Source: Flaveria trinervia (taxonomy: Eukaryota > Streptophyta > Magnoliopsida > Asterales > Asteraceae). Taken from it: a stretch of DNA of 64,000 nucleotides. Under the pieces are notes generated by a model. It was given only the letters and a program-made list of their open reading frames with translations. It was not told the DNA's origin and made no database searches. Below are positions 33,604 through 43,964 of the stretch, piece by piece. Both the position numbers and the translations under genes were made by a program. The stretch lies in assembly GCA_025506515.1 (NCBI GenBank), contig CM046454.1:32848465-32912464 (forward strand), in the 5' to 3' direction. How positions within the stretch are numbered: the stretch's first letter is position 1; each line of letters opens with the position of its first letter.

Positions 33604-35987
33604 TGTAAGGCTCTGTTCTCGGAACACTTACAGCTAGTAATTCAATGCACATAAAACATATACTTTTGCATTAAATCATCAAAAACATTGCAGCGGAGAC
33701 ATAACACAAATGACATTTCATTTCATTATAAAAACTTTTGCAAAATAATGCATGGTTTGTCGATTGCAAAATTACATTGTTGTATTACATCACAAAAGCT
33801 TTAATTAAATGGATGCCATCCAAAAGAGCTGAGCAGCCGCCTCGTGCCATCCTCAGCAATGCTCACCTGCCAACTGGAAAATGCATAAAAGTCAGCATTA
33901 CTGAGTGCGTTCTAGTTTTATAGCAAAACATACTTTTCTATCATAAAACCATCCTTTTATTAAAAATCATATTATACTTTACATTCATTTGTGATCATAC
34001 ATTGTACGTACATACAGATAATATCATTATTATCTTTGTCATTCTTTCGTTCATACTTTCATTCATTCATCATTACATCTAGTGACATGTACATTGCCCC
34101 AAACATTGTGCACGAAGCTGGTAAGTGGGCCTGAGGTCTCTCATAGACCTCGAACATTGTGCACGAAGCTGAATCGAGTACCTAGGGCAAGTACATTCAC
34201 CATTCATCTTTTCTCTTTCATTCCGGGTCAATGCCATATGCTATACCCCGAACATTATGCACGAAGCGGGTAACTGGGCCTGAGGTCTCTCATAGACCTC
34301 GAACATTGTGCACGAAGCTGACTCCAGTACCTAGGGCAAACGGCAAGCATCCCATACGTATGGTCAATCACAAGGATTAGACCCCAATGTGCATCCTTCC
34401 AGGGTTGCTAACCCTCACAAAGTTGAGCTAACACCTTCATTGGGTGTGAACCTCCATACATTTGCTTGCAAGGCTTTCTTACGTACATTCATTAATGCAT
34501 TCATTCATTCATCATATTCCTCTTCCATTATCTTTCACATTACGTTGCATAATACTTCGTTCATTCATTATCATAACATGTAAAGTCATGTGAAAGATAA
34601 ACATACCTCATCATAAGGAACATAAACATATCATTCATACATCATCATGCAGGGCATCATACATACATAACATACATCATGCATAACCATGCCACATAAT
34701 CATCATCATCATCATGCATAAGCACACATCATTACATGCCCAACACACCATCTATGACCCTAAAGGTCAACTTTCATACCCCCCCCGGGAACCTCCTAGG
34801 TCAAAGCCTACATTACTTCTTCTCTCAAAAAGTCAGAATTTTTTCTAAGTGTTCATCCGCATTTCCTATAGTCATCCGCATTTTCTATAGTTCATCCGCA
34901 TTTGCTATAGTTCATCCAAATTTGCTATAGTTCATGCGCCTTCGATTTACTTCATCCGCGTTTATTTTACTTCATCCGCATTAGCCTAACTCCTTCGCAT
35001 TTCCATACTTAGTCAAATGCTCATCCGCATTGACTCAATTAATCTGCATCGACTTACTTTGCTTATCCGCATTTCCATACTTAGTCAAATGCTCATCCGC
35101 ATTGACTCACTTCATCCGCATTGACTTACTTGCTCATTCGCATTTCCATACACAGTTAAATGCTCATCCGCATTTCCTGCACTTAGCCAATGCTCATCCA
35201 CATTTCGATACATAGTCAAATGCTCATCCGCATTTCCTGCACTTAGCCGATGCTCATCCGCATTTCCATGCATAGTCAAATGCTCATCCGCATTTACTTC
35301 CACACACTTAGGCAGGTTTAAAAACTTATCAAATGGGTCTAAAACATCGTATTCAATTTTGATGCACCATTCATCATGTTTAAGCTTAATTCTTATCCTC
35401 TAAGCCTTAGAAACACAATCATACATCATCAAGCATGAACATAGTCACACATCACATCATAACATCGTCATACACACATTCAAGCATACGGGTTTGAAAC
35501 CCAGCTATATAAAAACATATATTCATACATTTCCAGCCCCAAAATTAGTTAAAAACCAGTAAAAGAGGGGTCCTAGAACTCACCTTTGCAGCTCTTGAGT
35601 ATTGCTTCCTCCAAACTCGTTTGCAAGTTGAATTCCACCACTTAAAAACCCTCTAAAAACATACCCGAACACATACAAACACACACAAGCATAAACCTGA
35701 GGATAAGACCAGTCAAGAACACCATAAAAGCATGAATTCTTACCTTGGATTTGAATTCTTTCTTGTTCTTCCTTCAAAACCGAGAACTTGCTGCTCTTTC
35801 TCTCTCTAAAATCCGAAAATCAGAGGTGTATGTGACATATGGGCGGCCATACCACCTTAAACCCACTTTTCAAACATTTTGTCGTTTTGGACACTTTTTA
35901 CCCCTAGACTTGGGTTTTATTCCTTTTTCTTCTTTTCTTTCACTTTATTCTTCTCTTCCTTTGACTTTAAAATAACCGAGTGTTACA
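33604..35987 (-). repeat. LTR of gypsy K (2384 bp)
   Basis: Starts TGTAAGGCTCTG and ends GAGTGTTACA on the plus strand. It is homologous to solo LTR I (56156-59262), which reads in the opposite direction and is about 2366 bp without its own insertion. Two diverged 95-base repeats (about 34097-34190 and 34244-34339) contain four copies of AACATTGTGCACGAAG. Confidence 0.88.
34851..35300 (-). promoter_or_regulatory. TCATCCGCATT array in the gypsy K LTR
   Basis: About twenty copies of TCATCCGCATT or close variants, many followed by TGACT or TTTCC, with AGTCAAATGC between them. The same motif makes up the U3 array of the copia B, an unrelated element. Confidence 0.85.
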
Positions 35988-36002
35988 AGTCCACCCCCTT
36001 AT
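35988..36002 (-). other. Polypurine tract, gypsy K
   Basis: The minus strand reads AAGGGGGTGGACT directly before the LTR. Confidence 0.8.
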
Positions 36003-36052
36003 ATAGGTTTCGTCCCCGAAACCTGTTATTCCTCAATGAATTGCGGGTAATG

Positions 36053-36888
36053 CTACCTCATCTCTTCTTCAGCCTGCCACGTAGACTCAGATCCCTTCCT
36101 GTGCTTCCACTGCACACGCACAACGGGAACAACTTTATTCCTCAGCCTCTTTTCCTTTCGATCAATGATTGCCAATGGTTGCTCCATATAATTGAGTTGT
36201 TCGTCTACTTCGATATCCTCCAATGGAACAATCATATCTTCATCAACTAAGCACTTCCTTAGATGAGATACATGGAATGTCGGGTGAATTCCACTTAACT
36301 CATCGGGTAACTCCAATATATAGGCCACCTCTCCTACCCGAGCAATGATTCAGAAAGGGCCTATGTATCTTGGGCTCAACTTTCCCCGCTTTCGGAAACA
36401 AATAATACCCTTCCAAGGTGAGACCTTCAACATAACCCGGTCACCCACCTTGAACTCAATCGGTCTGCGTCATTTATCGTCATATGATTTCTGTCTATCT
36501 TGGCTGCCTTCTGGAAGGCTTTGATCCTCTCAAGTTCTTAGTCATAGCCTCGATTACCTTGACGCTCCCCAATTCCTTTTGACTAATATCACCCCAACAA
36601 ACGGGTGTTCTGCATCTCCTACCTTATTGCATCTCGTATGGTGGCATACCAATGCTGGCATGATAGGTGTTGTTGTATGAGAATTCGGCTAACGCTATGT
36701 GGTCATCCCAACTTCCACCAAAATTGATCACACATGCCCGAAGCATGTCCTCTAACGTCTGAATGGTCCTTTCTGACTGACCATCAGTTTGGGGATGATA
36801 AGCCGTGCTAATATGTAACCTCGTCCCCATGGCATCGTGGAATTTCTTCCAGAATTTAGACGTAAACCAGGTGTCACGATCAGAGATT
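36053..36888 (-). pseudogene. Gypsy integrase C-terminal half with chromodomain-like tail, element K
   Basis: SDRDTWFTSKFWKKFHDAMG is readable at 36888-36830, then STAYHPQTDGQSERTIQTLE with the catalytic Glu, SYNNTYHASIGMPPYEMQ, GRRCRTPVCWGDISQKELGS across a frameshift, and LELPDELSGIHPTFHVSHLR. The chromodomain-like segment follows (VVPVVRVQWKHRKGSESTW) to a stop near 36053. Such tails target gypsy insertion to marked chromatin. Stops and shifts lie between 36620 and 36330. Confidence 0.88.
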
Positions 36889-38160
36889 TCTTCCAGAATT
36901 TAGTCCTCACAACATCAACTATCTATGCTCTATGCACCAATAGGCCATTCAATATATCTGCATATGTTTTCAATGGCCTGGTTTCAAACATTAGAGAAGG
37001 ATTAAGATACAAGGTTATGATGTATCCCAGATTCATTCAATGTCTAATCAATGAATCATTTCCTGACATTGCAACTGAAGGACCAGTGCTTGACGTTCCA
37101 CACTATGATGCTAGATCATATAAATATATAAAGAAGAGAGAGCTTAGAAACTTTTATAGTAGGGCTCACACTCCTCTTCTGCCTTGGATGTTGCAACAGA
37201 TAAATCAAGAAGCACAACCATCTCCACAACCATCACCACAACCTGCTGCTCAACCATCAACTATACTATCACCAATACAATCACCACAACCTGCTGCTCC
37301 ACCATCATCAATACCATCACCAATACCATCACCAATACCATCACCATAAGCACCACCACTTTCAACTCCACAACCTTCACCACAACCATCTCCACGAACA
37401 TTACCACAACCATGACCACAAACAACCACTCAACCTACACCTATATCACCTGATCATCACTCTCCAATATCACCACCACAACAACCACCTATATCCCCTT
37501 TTCAACCTGTGCCATCATAAGATTACCCTGCTCATGTAGGAGGATCAACCAGTGCTTTAAAAGCTTCCGAATCATCTTTTGATGAGGATGATCATCACAC
37601 TCATATGCCTGCAAAAACAACAACTTCTGAGCCTGCTCCCTCACAAAGTTTTGCTGATTCAAATGTTAACAGACGAGATGAGAAGGATGAACTGATCACT
37701 GAATTGATGTAAAACATTGAAAGAATGGAGAGAATTCTAAACAGAAGGGCAAAAATCTTAGATTATAGAATTTTGGAACTAGATGAGAAGGAACAGGAGC
37801 TGAAACATCTTAAAGATAAACATAAGGCTGAATTAAGTGAGAAAGATAAGGAAATTGAAGTTGTAAAGGCTACCCTTAAGCACTCAAGAGAACATATGTG
37901 GACATATTGACACACTTGAAATTCAAACAATAGCAATGGAGGAACAAGAAAATATCATAGAAGAACAAGCTAATATCAATTCCAAACTTGAAAAAGAAAT
38001 TGATAGCAAGAAGAAAAGGATATCCAAGCTTGTAATGATGATTAAGATCCAAAGTAATGAAGTGGATGATAATGATGAGAAAGAAGAAAAAGAAAAGGTT
38101 GATGTTGATGACAACCAGTCAGTTGATGAAAATGAAGAACAAGAGGGTAATACAAGTTAG
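36889..38160 (+). pseudogene. Extra ORF (aORF) of element B, C-terminal two thirds
   Basis: The N-terminal part is cut by K. It begins around TSTIYALCTNRPFNISAYVF and contains the MMYPRFIQCLINESFP block shared with H (FMYPRFLQ) and C (YMFPRYVR). Then follow VLDVPHYDARSYKYIKKREL, a Pro/Ser/Gln-rich linker (QPSPQPSPQPAAQPS; IPSPIPSPIPSP) with a TAA at about 37347, an Asp/His stretch, a coiled coil (ERILNRRAKILDYRILELDE, from 37725) and a second coiled coil with a Glu/Asp-rich tail ending at 38158. The function is unknown. It has no membrane segment, so an Env role is not supported by the sequence. Confidence 0.75.
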
Positions 38161-38600
38161 ACAGAACATGAGGAACACAGTTTAGAAGTGGTGATTTATT
38201 CTGGAGAAAGTCAGAATGTGTAAAATTTACATGATTCCTCAACGTGATTTTCTAGGATTTAATATCTGCTTTTGTTTCCAACTTTGGAGGTTGGCAAGAT
38301 GATCCACCAAAGTTGCTCATGATTAGTTAAGATCTAAGACTTTAACTAATGAATTTGTCAAAAGGATATGAACAAGTTATTGATGCTGATCAATAACTAA
38401 GATATGCTATTCAATTGATTTCAATATAGATCCAAGTTAATCCAACAGTGTACTGCTTGACGAGAAATCAAAAATCACACATAATTGTTTGCTCAAAAAC
38501 AATAGATCTAATCAGTAAAAATGACAAATCTAAAGAATTTAGGAAAAAATTAAAGACAACTGACACTAACAGATCAATCGATCTAAATCAATGAGCACTT
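38161..38600. other. Unassigned junction between element B and LTR G
   Basis: No gene is supported. The part from about 38450 rightwards is probably the leader of the element that owns LTR G, since it runs straight into its primer site. The part before may be the 3' untranslated region of B. The breakpoint is not visible. Confidence 0.4.
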
Positions 38601-38613
38601 GGCTTTGATACCA
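38601..38613 (-). other. Primer-binding site of element G
   Basis: The minus strand reads TGGTATCAAAGCC, a copia-type initiator tRNA-Met site with one base changed, two bases from the LTR end. Confidence 0.8.
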
Positions 38614-38615
38614 CC

Positions 38616-39446
38616 TGTGAATCCAAGGATCGCAATCAGGAATTATGAGTGTTGGTTGAAGACAAGTCAACGTTTGTGGAATCAACGTTAACCTGGTTTA
38701 ATTGTGTTTATTAACTTCAATATCAATAATGATTCAAGAATATGATGAACACAATGAATGAAACACATTTAATGATCGGACAAATATTCAACTCAAATGT
38801 ATTTTATTAAAAGATGTTAATGATTAAAATTGAATAAACAATGAATGAACGAATGATATTGATTTTACTATTTGATGATGTGACGACAGCTAGTGTTTTG
38901 GTTTGTGTGATTTGATGTGATGTTTGGTTGTGATGTTGTTGCTTGGATGATTGTCGTGTCTGAACCATCCCAGTTGATTCAAAACCTAGGATCCACATTT
39001 ATGCGCAATGATGTTTCTCGTAAAGAAACACTGGATCTCTTAGAATTTGGAATTGTTTCTGTTAAGGAATCACAGGATTTGTTGGGATCTCACAGTTTTC
39101 TTTTTGACTTGTTGACTTGTAACAGTTGTATTGTTTGAATACAAGTGTTTGGACTCTACAAGAATAGTCTTCCGTAGTTGATTGTTCTTCCATTGGAATC
39201 TTGTTCTTCCGAAGCAAACTTGTTCTTCCGAAGCAATTGTTCTTCCGTAAGAATCTTGTTCTTCCGAAGCAAACTTGTTCTTCAGATCTGGTTGTTCATC
39301 CATAGAAGATCTTCAGATGTAATTTACTTGTAAGAAACATGTCTACGGAAGAACAAACTATTCATCCGTAGATGTTTCTTACACTTGGTCAATTTCAGAA
39401 ATTCACCAATTATATTGTTTTACCTGCAAACATACATAAATCAACA
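38616..39446 (-). repeat. Copia LTR G
   Basis: Starts TGTGAATCC next to the primer site. The right end is probably AAATCAACA at 39446, giving TG...CA, but no second copy or target duplication confirms it. Only the LTR and a stub of leader remain. It has its own motif array at 39168-39374. Confidence 0.6.
39168..39374 (-). promoter_or_regulatory. GTTCTTCCGAAG array in LTR G
   Basis: Seven or more copies of GTTCTTCCGAAG or GTTCTTCCGTA, with a facing pair CTACGGAAGAAC and TTCATCCGTAG at the right end. CTTCCGAAG is itself nearly palindromic. The TATA box is unclear; CATAAATG near 39000 is a weak candidate. Confidence 0.7.
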
Positions 39447-39660
39447 CATATATTGATCCGAGACCTAATAGTAAAACATCTTACAAATATTGTTTTAATG
39501 CATCCATAGAAATTCACCAGTTATATTGTTTTAATGCATACACAACAATGAATTGCAAGCATTCATTACAAGTATAAATTCAAGTTCTAAGCCTATACAA
39601 AATGGACTAGATTTATTGATCCGAGACCTAATAGTAAACATCTTCAGCAGACAAGTTTGT
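39447..39660. repeat. Junction with direct repeats between LTR G and element H
   Basis: A 30-base stretch starting TATTGATCCGAGACCTAATA occurs at 39451 and again at 39614. A second pair, GAAATTCACCA(A/G)TTATATTG, occurs near 39399 and 39508. The order suggests a local duplication or two overlapping element ends. No gene is supported. Confidence 0.5.
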
Positions 39661-39689
39661 AAGCCACATTGGTCAAATACCCTCATAAA

Positions 39690-42676
39690 GGAATCTTAGA
39701 CATTGTGCGTGGGGGACTCCACTTCGACACCACCTTTGGCCTTCCAGATATAGGATCAACTTCAGTCTTATGAATGAATCTTTTAGGTTGTTAAGGTCTG
39801 AACTTTACCCATGTGGTGTGGTATTCTTTCTTCAAAGATTTCTCAAAACATCCTGACATCTTTCTTGGGTTTGCGTATAAAAGATCTAAACAGACCAATC
39901 TATTTAGCTTAAAACCAGGAAGAGTTTTCAGATCATGTGGATGTCTGAAGTACTCAATCCCCTTCTCTCTTTAACAACATATAGATCCAGATCTTCAAAA
40001 TAGGCCCATTTGAGGATCTTTCCTAACACTTTCTAATGTTTCTTCACTCACTAAAGTTTGGTGTAGGCATTTAGCTTTAGAAGTACACATTGGGCCTTCA
40101 TTTCTGATAAACAAGCTGCCCATTCAGCCTTCTTTATATTAACATTAGCATTTGTAGCCTGGGCTTTACTTTCATCCTTTGCTTTCTCTTTCTCTTTCTC
40201 TATCTCATCTAGCTTGACAAAAGTATCACTGCCAAAAGTTTCACCCAAGTCTAGGATAACGTTGCCCTCAGTGTCAGTGTACTGTGGATAGTAGTCAGAC
40301 GTGACATCCTTAATCTCAATCTCATCCACACCTTGTTGCTCCTCGTCACTCAACACATCTACTTCCAGAGCATCTTTGACAAGGTTATCTAGATTTTGTC
40401 TAAACATATCTGCGAGCTGCTCGTTGGTCAGATCATGGATGATTTCTCCTTCTTCTAGAGTGTAGCTCACATATCTTCTCATATCCCTTGCAAATCAAGA
40501 ATGATAGTAAGTTGAGTCTTGACTTGCTGAAGGGGAACAACATCATAATCTTCAGTCTGTGGAGCTTCATTTTTGCCCTGATCGTGTGTCTCTTTAGCTA
40601 GAGCGACGAAGGACGCGACTCTTTTGGTGCGCCTCTCTTTTGTTGCTTGATTTGAGGCTGATGCGGATGCACCACCTTCTTGATCATCCTCCTCATCATC
40701 ATCATCTCTTTTACCCTTTCCACTTCTTCCAACTTCCTTTTTTTCATCATCTTCTTCTGTTTCATCATCTATCCACTCATCATCATCATCTCCACCATTA
40801 TCTCCATCATCTTTAATCTTCAAAGGCTCAACCTTTGTTCCCTTCAATATCAATATAAGCTTTTTGTTCTTTTTCTCTAACCCCTCTATCCGCTTGGCTG
40901 ATGCCATCACAAGCTCATTTTGATCCTTTAGTGCATGGTAAGCTCGAACTAAACTTCTCTCATGAGCAGCATTCTTCTTTGTGTGCTTAGCTATCTGCTT
41001 CCCTTGTGCGGTATTGACCGCTACCAGCTGTTTCATCTGGTTGGCTCTCAGATTAACTATGGCTAGAAGTTTGAGCACTAGTTTGTTTAGGCTCTCCAAG
41101 TGTTCCTCTAAGCCAATAGTGGGTAGAGTAGATCCCTATGTAAATGGATTTGGGTGGATGTGCCAGCTTGGTGAGTAGTGGGTGTAGTGGTGGATGTGGT
41201 GTTGATGGGAGTAGGAATGGAAGTGGGTGCAGTAGTAGGTGTAGTGGTGGATTTGGGTAATGTGGGTGAGGTAGGTGTGAATGTATGTGTGGTGGTGGGT
41301 GTTTCAGTGGCAATAGACATGGAGTGGTGAATAGTGGTGGTGGTGTGGGGAATAGTGGTGATGGTAGTGGTTGTGGTGGTGGCAGTGGTTATGGTAGTGG
41401 ACGAGCTGATTAAGGTAATCTTCTTCCTCTTACCCTTCTTGCCATAGGGATGGGCCATCCTATTCCTCCTAAAAACCCTTGGCTATCGGAGTTCCCCCTG
41501 AGCTGATCGGCTGGTCAGGTGTGTATGTTGGATCTGTGACATCATGGTCACCACCCTTAGAACCAGCTTGGCATCCACCAACCGCCTCTTTCCCCTTCTC
41601 CCGGCTTCCGACTCTCCTTGTGAGAGGCTCATCCTCAGACTCATCCTCTTCAACTACAAAGAAGTCCTGGTGGAAAGCAGCCTTCTTAGATTCACCAGGA
41701 ACAGCTGAAGTACTGTGTGGAGGTGGTGGAGATATTGTAGACATGTCGGTGGCCCGTGATTACTGGGACAAGCATCTCCACCACCTTGACCATCATCATG
41801 GTCGTCATCATCATCGTCATCTTCATCAGTAGGAACCACTATGGGCTCAACGTCTGAGTCACTGTCATCATGACGCCACTTCTTACGAGAAGGCTCTATG
41901 TAATCCTTGTTGGCCGGTTGGCCAAACAGTCTCTTGACGGAGGGCTTCACCTGCTTTCCCCAGTACACCTTCATCCTTCCTAGAGTGGTGTCATCCCTCA
42001 CCTCTAATACAACTGCATCGTCCTTCTCCTTAGGAAAGAGAGGAAGCTTCTTGTCAATGATCATTTGCAAAAACCTTGGATACATGAAGAAGCCTACCTT
42101 GCCTATGGCCTCTATGTTCTCTATCAGGTATGAAAAGAGCATGCGTGAGAAACTGAACGGGTGGTTCAGTACCAATGCAACGTATGCATTCTGGATTTGG
42201 TCGGACATCTCATTGAATCCTCCATGTCTGGAGGGTATATAGTTCAGTATCACATGTGCCAGATACATGAACTGGAGGCACATGTTGCTCTTGTTCAGCA
42301 CACCAGCATTGATGTCACTAGTGTCCTTGATCCTCAGAAAGTAACCATGAACAGTTACGGGATGCATCTTGGTTGGATGGGCTCCGTATTCCCCCAAATC
42401 CGAGACTCTTCTCAGGCCGTCTTCCCTGATCTCAATCTCTTGTCCGAATATAGAGCTCCGAATATGGTGGGGCTCAACGGACCGGTCAACTGTAGAACTT
42501 TCCCAGAAGCCTGGTGAATCGATTGGTATGGTGTGCATGGAGTAGAAATGGCCTTGTCGATCTTCGATCTATGCAGGAACACTATGATCCTAGTGAACTC
42601 AAAAGCATTCCGAGACGTAGCACCCTGATGACCACAGATGATGTGCTTAGTGCTCATAGTCTATCTCTCAACCATA
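39690..42676 (-). pseudogene. Extra ORF (aORF) of element H
   Basis: It starts at about 42675 (MVER then a TAG where A has Trp) or at the next ATG, 42657 (MSTKHIICGHQGATSRNAFE). Parts in order: a globular segment with MCLQFMYLAHVILNYIPSRH and FFMYPRFLQMIIDKKLP (41654-42538); an Asp run (EDDDDDDDHDD) near 41800; a Ser/Glu segment; a Thr-rich stretch (TTATTTTTTITTIPHTTTT) at 41100-41440; a basic then acidic coiled-coil part (NKLVLKLLAIVNLRANQMKQ; DDDDEWIDDETEEDDEK) at 41099-40479; and a C-terminal part (YVSYTLEEGEIIHDLTNEQL; GNVILDLGETFGSD) with WSPPRTMS near 39700. About five frameshifts or stops separate these. Roughly 900 codons in all. I recall similar ORFs after copia pol in Asteraceae; no biochemical role is known to me. 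Confidence 0.75.
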
Positions 42677-42679
42677 TTG

Positions 42680-43186
42680 CTACAACACGAAAAACATATA
42701 CATTAGATCTGTTCGTAAGAGATAACAATTGAATGTTAGCTAATTTTGATCAAATGGTACAATCATGCGATTGGACCATTCGACTGAGTTCAATCATACA
42801 ATTGAGCCTACAACTGAACTTAGTGGTATGCTATGTCATGCGGTTGAGTCAGTAGTGCGACTGAGTCACCGATTGATTCACTCGTGATATTGAATCATGC
42901 GCCTGGCTTAATCATGCGACTAAAGTTCATATGCGTGTCCATTCACAGCTAACAATGTTCAACACCATAAATTTAAATTTTTGTCAAAATGTTATATTAC
43001 AGTTAATGTTTTGATTCATTAGGTTCGCATGGACTCTAAATAGCACCTAATGTCTTTTAAATCAACGTTTGTGTCCATTTAAGTGGTCTATTTTAGGGTA
43101 CGGTCCCGGTTCTTGATTTTAAACTTTTTTGCTCATTGTGGGACTGATTAATCCATTCATTTGATCCGATTTTAGTTTCAAAGTAC
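42680..43186 (-). other. Putative intron in the leader of the element H aORF
   Basis: The donor CAG|GTAC is at 43186 and the acceptor GTGTTGTAG ends at 42680, four bases before the aORF ATG. The placement matches element A. A palindromic array lies inside at 42755-42945. Confidence 0.4.
42755..42945. repeat. Palindromic motif array in the aORF leader, element H
   Basis: AATCATGCGATTGG, TCATGCGGTTGAG, AGTGCGACTGA and similar units. The matching array in A is at 261-577. Confidence 0.75.
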
Positions 43187-43323
43187 CTGAAGATGTATAG
43201 GAAATCGGTTAGTATCACTATTGGAGAGTAATCACAATAATCGAATTTTTGGCAGAGTGTATGGATATTAGGCGGTTTTTGAGAGTTTTGAAGGGGTGGT
43301 AGGGAATACGAACGACTGAACCC

Positions 43324-43333
43324 CTTTTTATAC
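43324..43333 (-). promoter_or_regulatory. TATA box of the internal promoter, element H
   Basis: The minus strand reads CAGTATAAAAAGGGG, a near-consensus plant TATA box, directly downstream of the array at 43341-43578 and about 650 bases before the aORF start. Confidence 0.65.
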
Positions 43334-43340
43334 TGTTTTA

Positions 43341-43578
43341 AAGTTCAACCGTGCGACTGGAGTTCAGTCATGCGGCTGACTCAAACTCCTTCATCCAGTC
43401 GTACGTTTGGTTCATTCTTGTGTCCAATCGCATAGTTGACCCATACTCATAGTCCAATCGTGTGATTTGCTCATACTTATGGTTCAAGCATGCGATTGGC
43501 TCATACTTATGATTCAATCATGCGATTGGCTCATACGTATGATTCAATCATGAAATTGGCTCATACTTATGAGTTTGA
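43341..43578 (-). promoter_or_regulatory. Motif array upstream of the internal TATA, element H
   Basis: CAACCGTGCGACTGG, CAGTCATGCGGCTG, then repeated CAATCATGCGATTGGCTCATACTTATG-type units with a period near 30 bases. It has the same position as 932-1223 in A. Confidence 0.65.
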
Positions 43579-43635
43579 CTTCATACATTTCCATACACTC
43601 AAAATGTAACTCTTGATATATAACATTATGACCAA

Positions 43636-43741
43636 TGATCATCTCAGACATGAACCTTTTAATAGAAAATCATTTGATCACCTCAAATGTGATCCTTTTA
43701 ATTGAGAGCCGATAGGTCACCTCAGACATGATCCTTTTAAT
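43636..43741. repeat. Three CTCAGACATGATCC repeats, element H
   Basis: Units at 43636, 43674 and 43714, period near 39 bases, each ending CCTTTTAAT. Counterparts in A are at 1311-1374. Confidence 0.65.
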
Positions 43742-43964
43742 TTTGTGGTTCACAGAGTTCATGTAGTTATATAATCCGACATCAATGCAAAGAAGATAAT
43801 GAAAATAGAAAACAACTTGAATTAAAGCAAAACAAGACATATCTTTGTGTTTTTGGTTTGAGGTGGATTCAAAACCTTTTAAAATCATCTAAATGATTTT
43901 TCCTCCTGAGCAGAAAAACTTCAAGTTAATTTTATCATTTCTTAGTATTAAGACACAAACCATC

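Larger units (their letters stand above)
33604..36888 (-). mobile_element. Element K: 3' end of a Tekay-like Ty3/gypsy
   Basis: Minus-strand integrase core and chromodomain-like tail, polypurine tract and a complete 2384-bp LTR. The 5' part is missing beyond 36888. It sits inside element B. The lineage is inferred from the integrase C-terminus and from LTR ends TGTAACACTCGG...CCTTACA. Confidence 0.85.
28000..38160 (+). mobile_element. Element B: SIRE-like Ty1/copia with extra ORF, middle replaced by gypsy K
   Basis: Plus-strand order: LTR, primer site, gag, protease, integrase up to 33603, then gypsy K, then the extra ORF from about 36889 to 38160. RT, RNase H and any internal promoter are missing, presumably lost with the K insertion and a deletion. 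The 3' LTR is not found. The LTR start at about 28000 (TGTTGCACCCTG) is placed by the end of fragment F. Confidence 0.8.

Noticed and set aside
34084..34583. Plus-strand 63-64-residue frames in the K LTR
   Set aside because: They fall in LTR repeats and have no match in the related LTR I.
37184..37453. Thr-rich 89-residue plus-strand frame
   Set aside because: It is an out-of-frame reading of the ACC/CCA-rich linker of the B aORF.
41479..42517. Plus-strand frames opposite the H aORF
   Set aside because: They are shadows; the minus-strand frames carry the MYPRF block and coiled coils.
39690..42676. Host gene for a nuclear acidic coiled-coil protein
   Set aside because: The same ORF occurs in B and C, and its N-terminus in A, always after copia pol, so it belongs to the elements.
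42755..43578. Internal block of H as the LTR of another inserted element
   Set aside because: No primer site or TG...CA boundary could be found, and the same block precedes the aORF in A. The alternative remains possible, so it is kept as inference.
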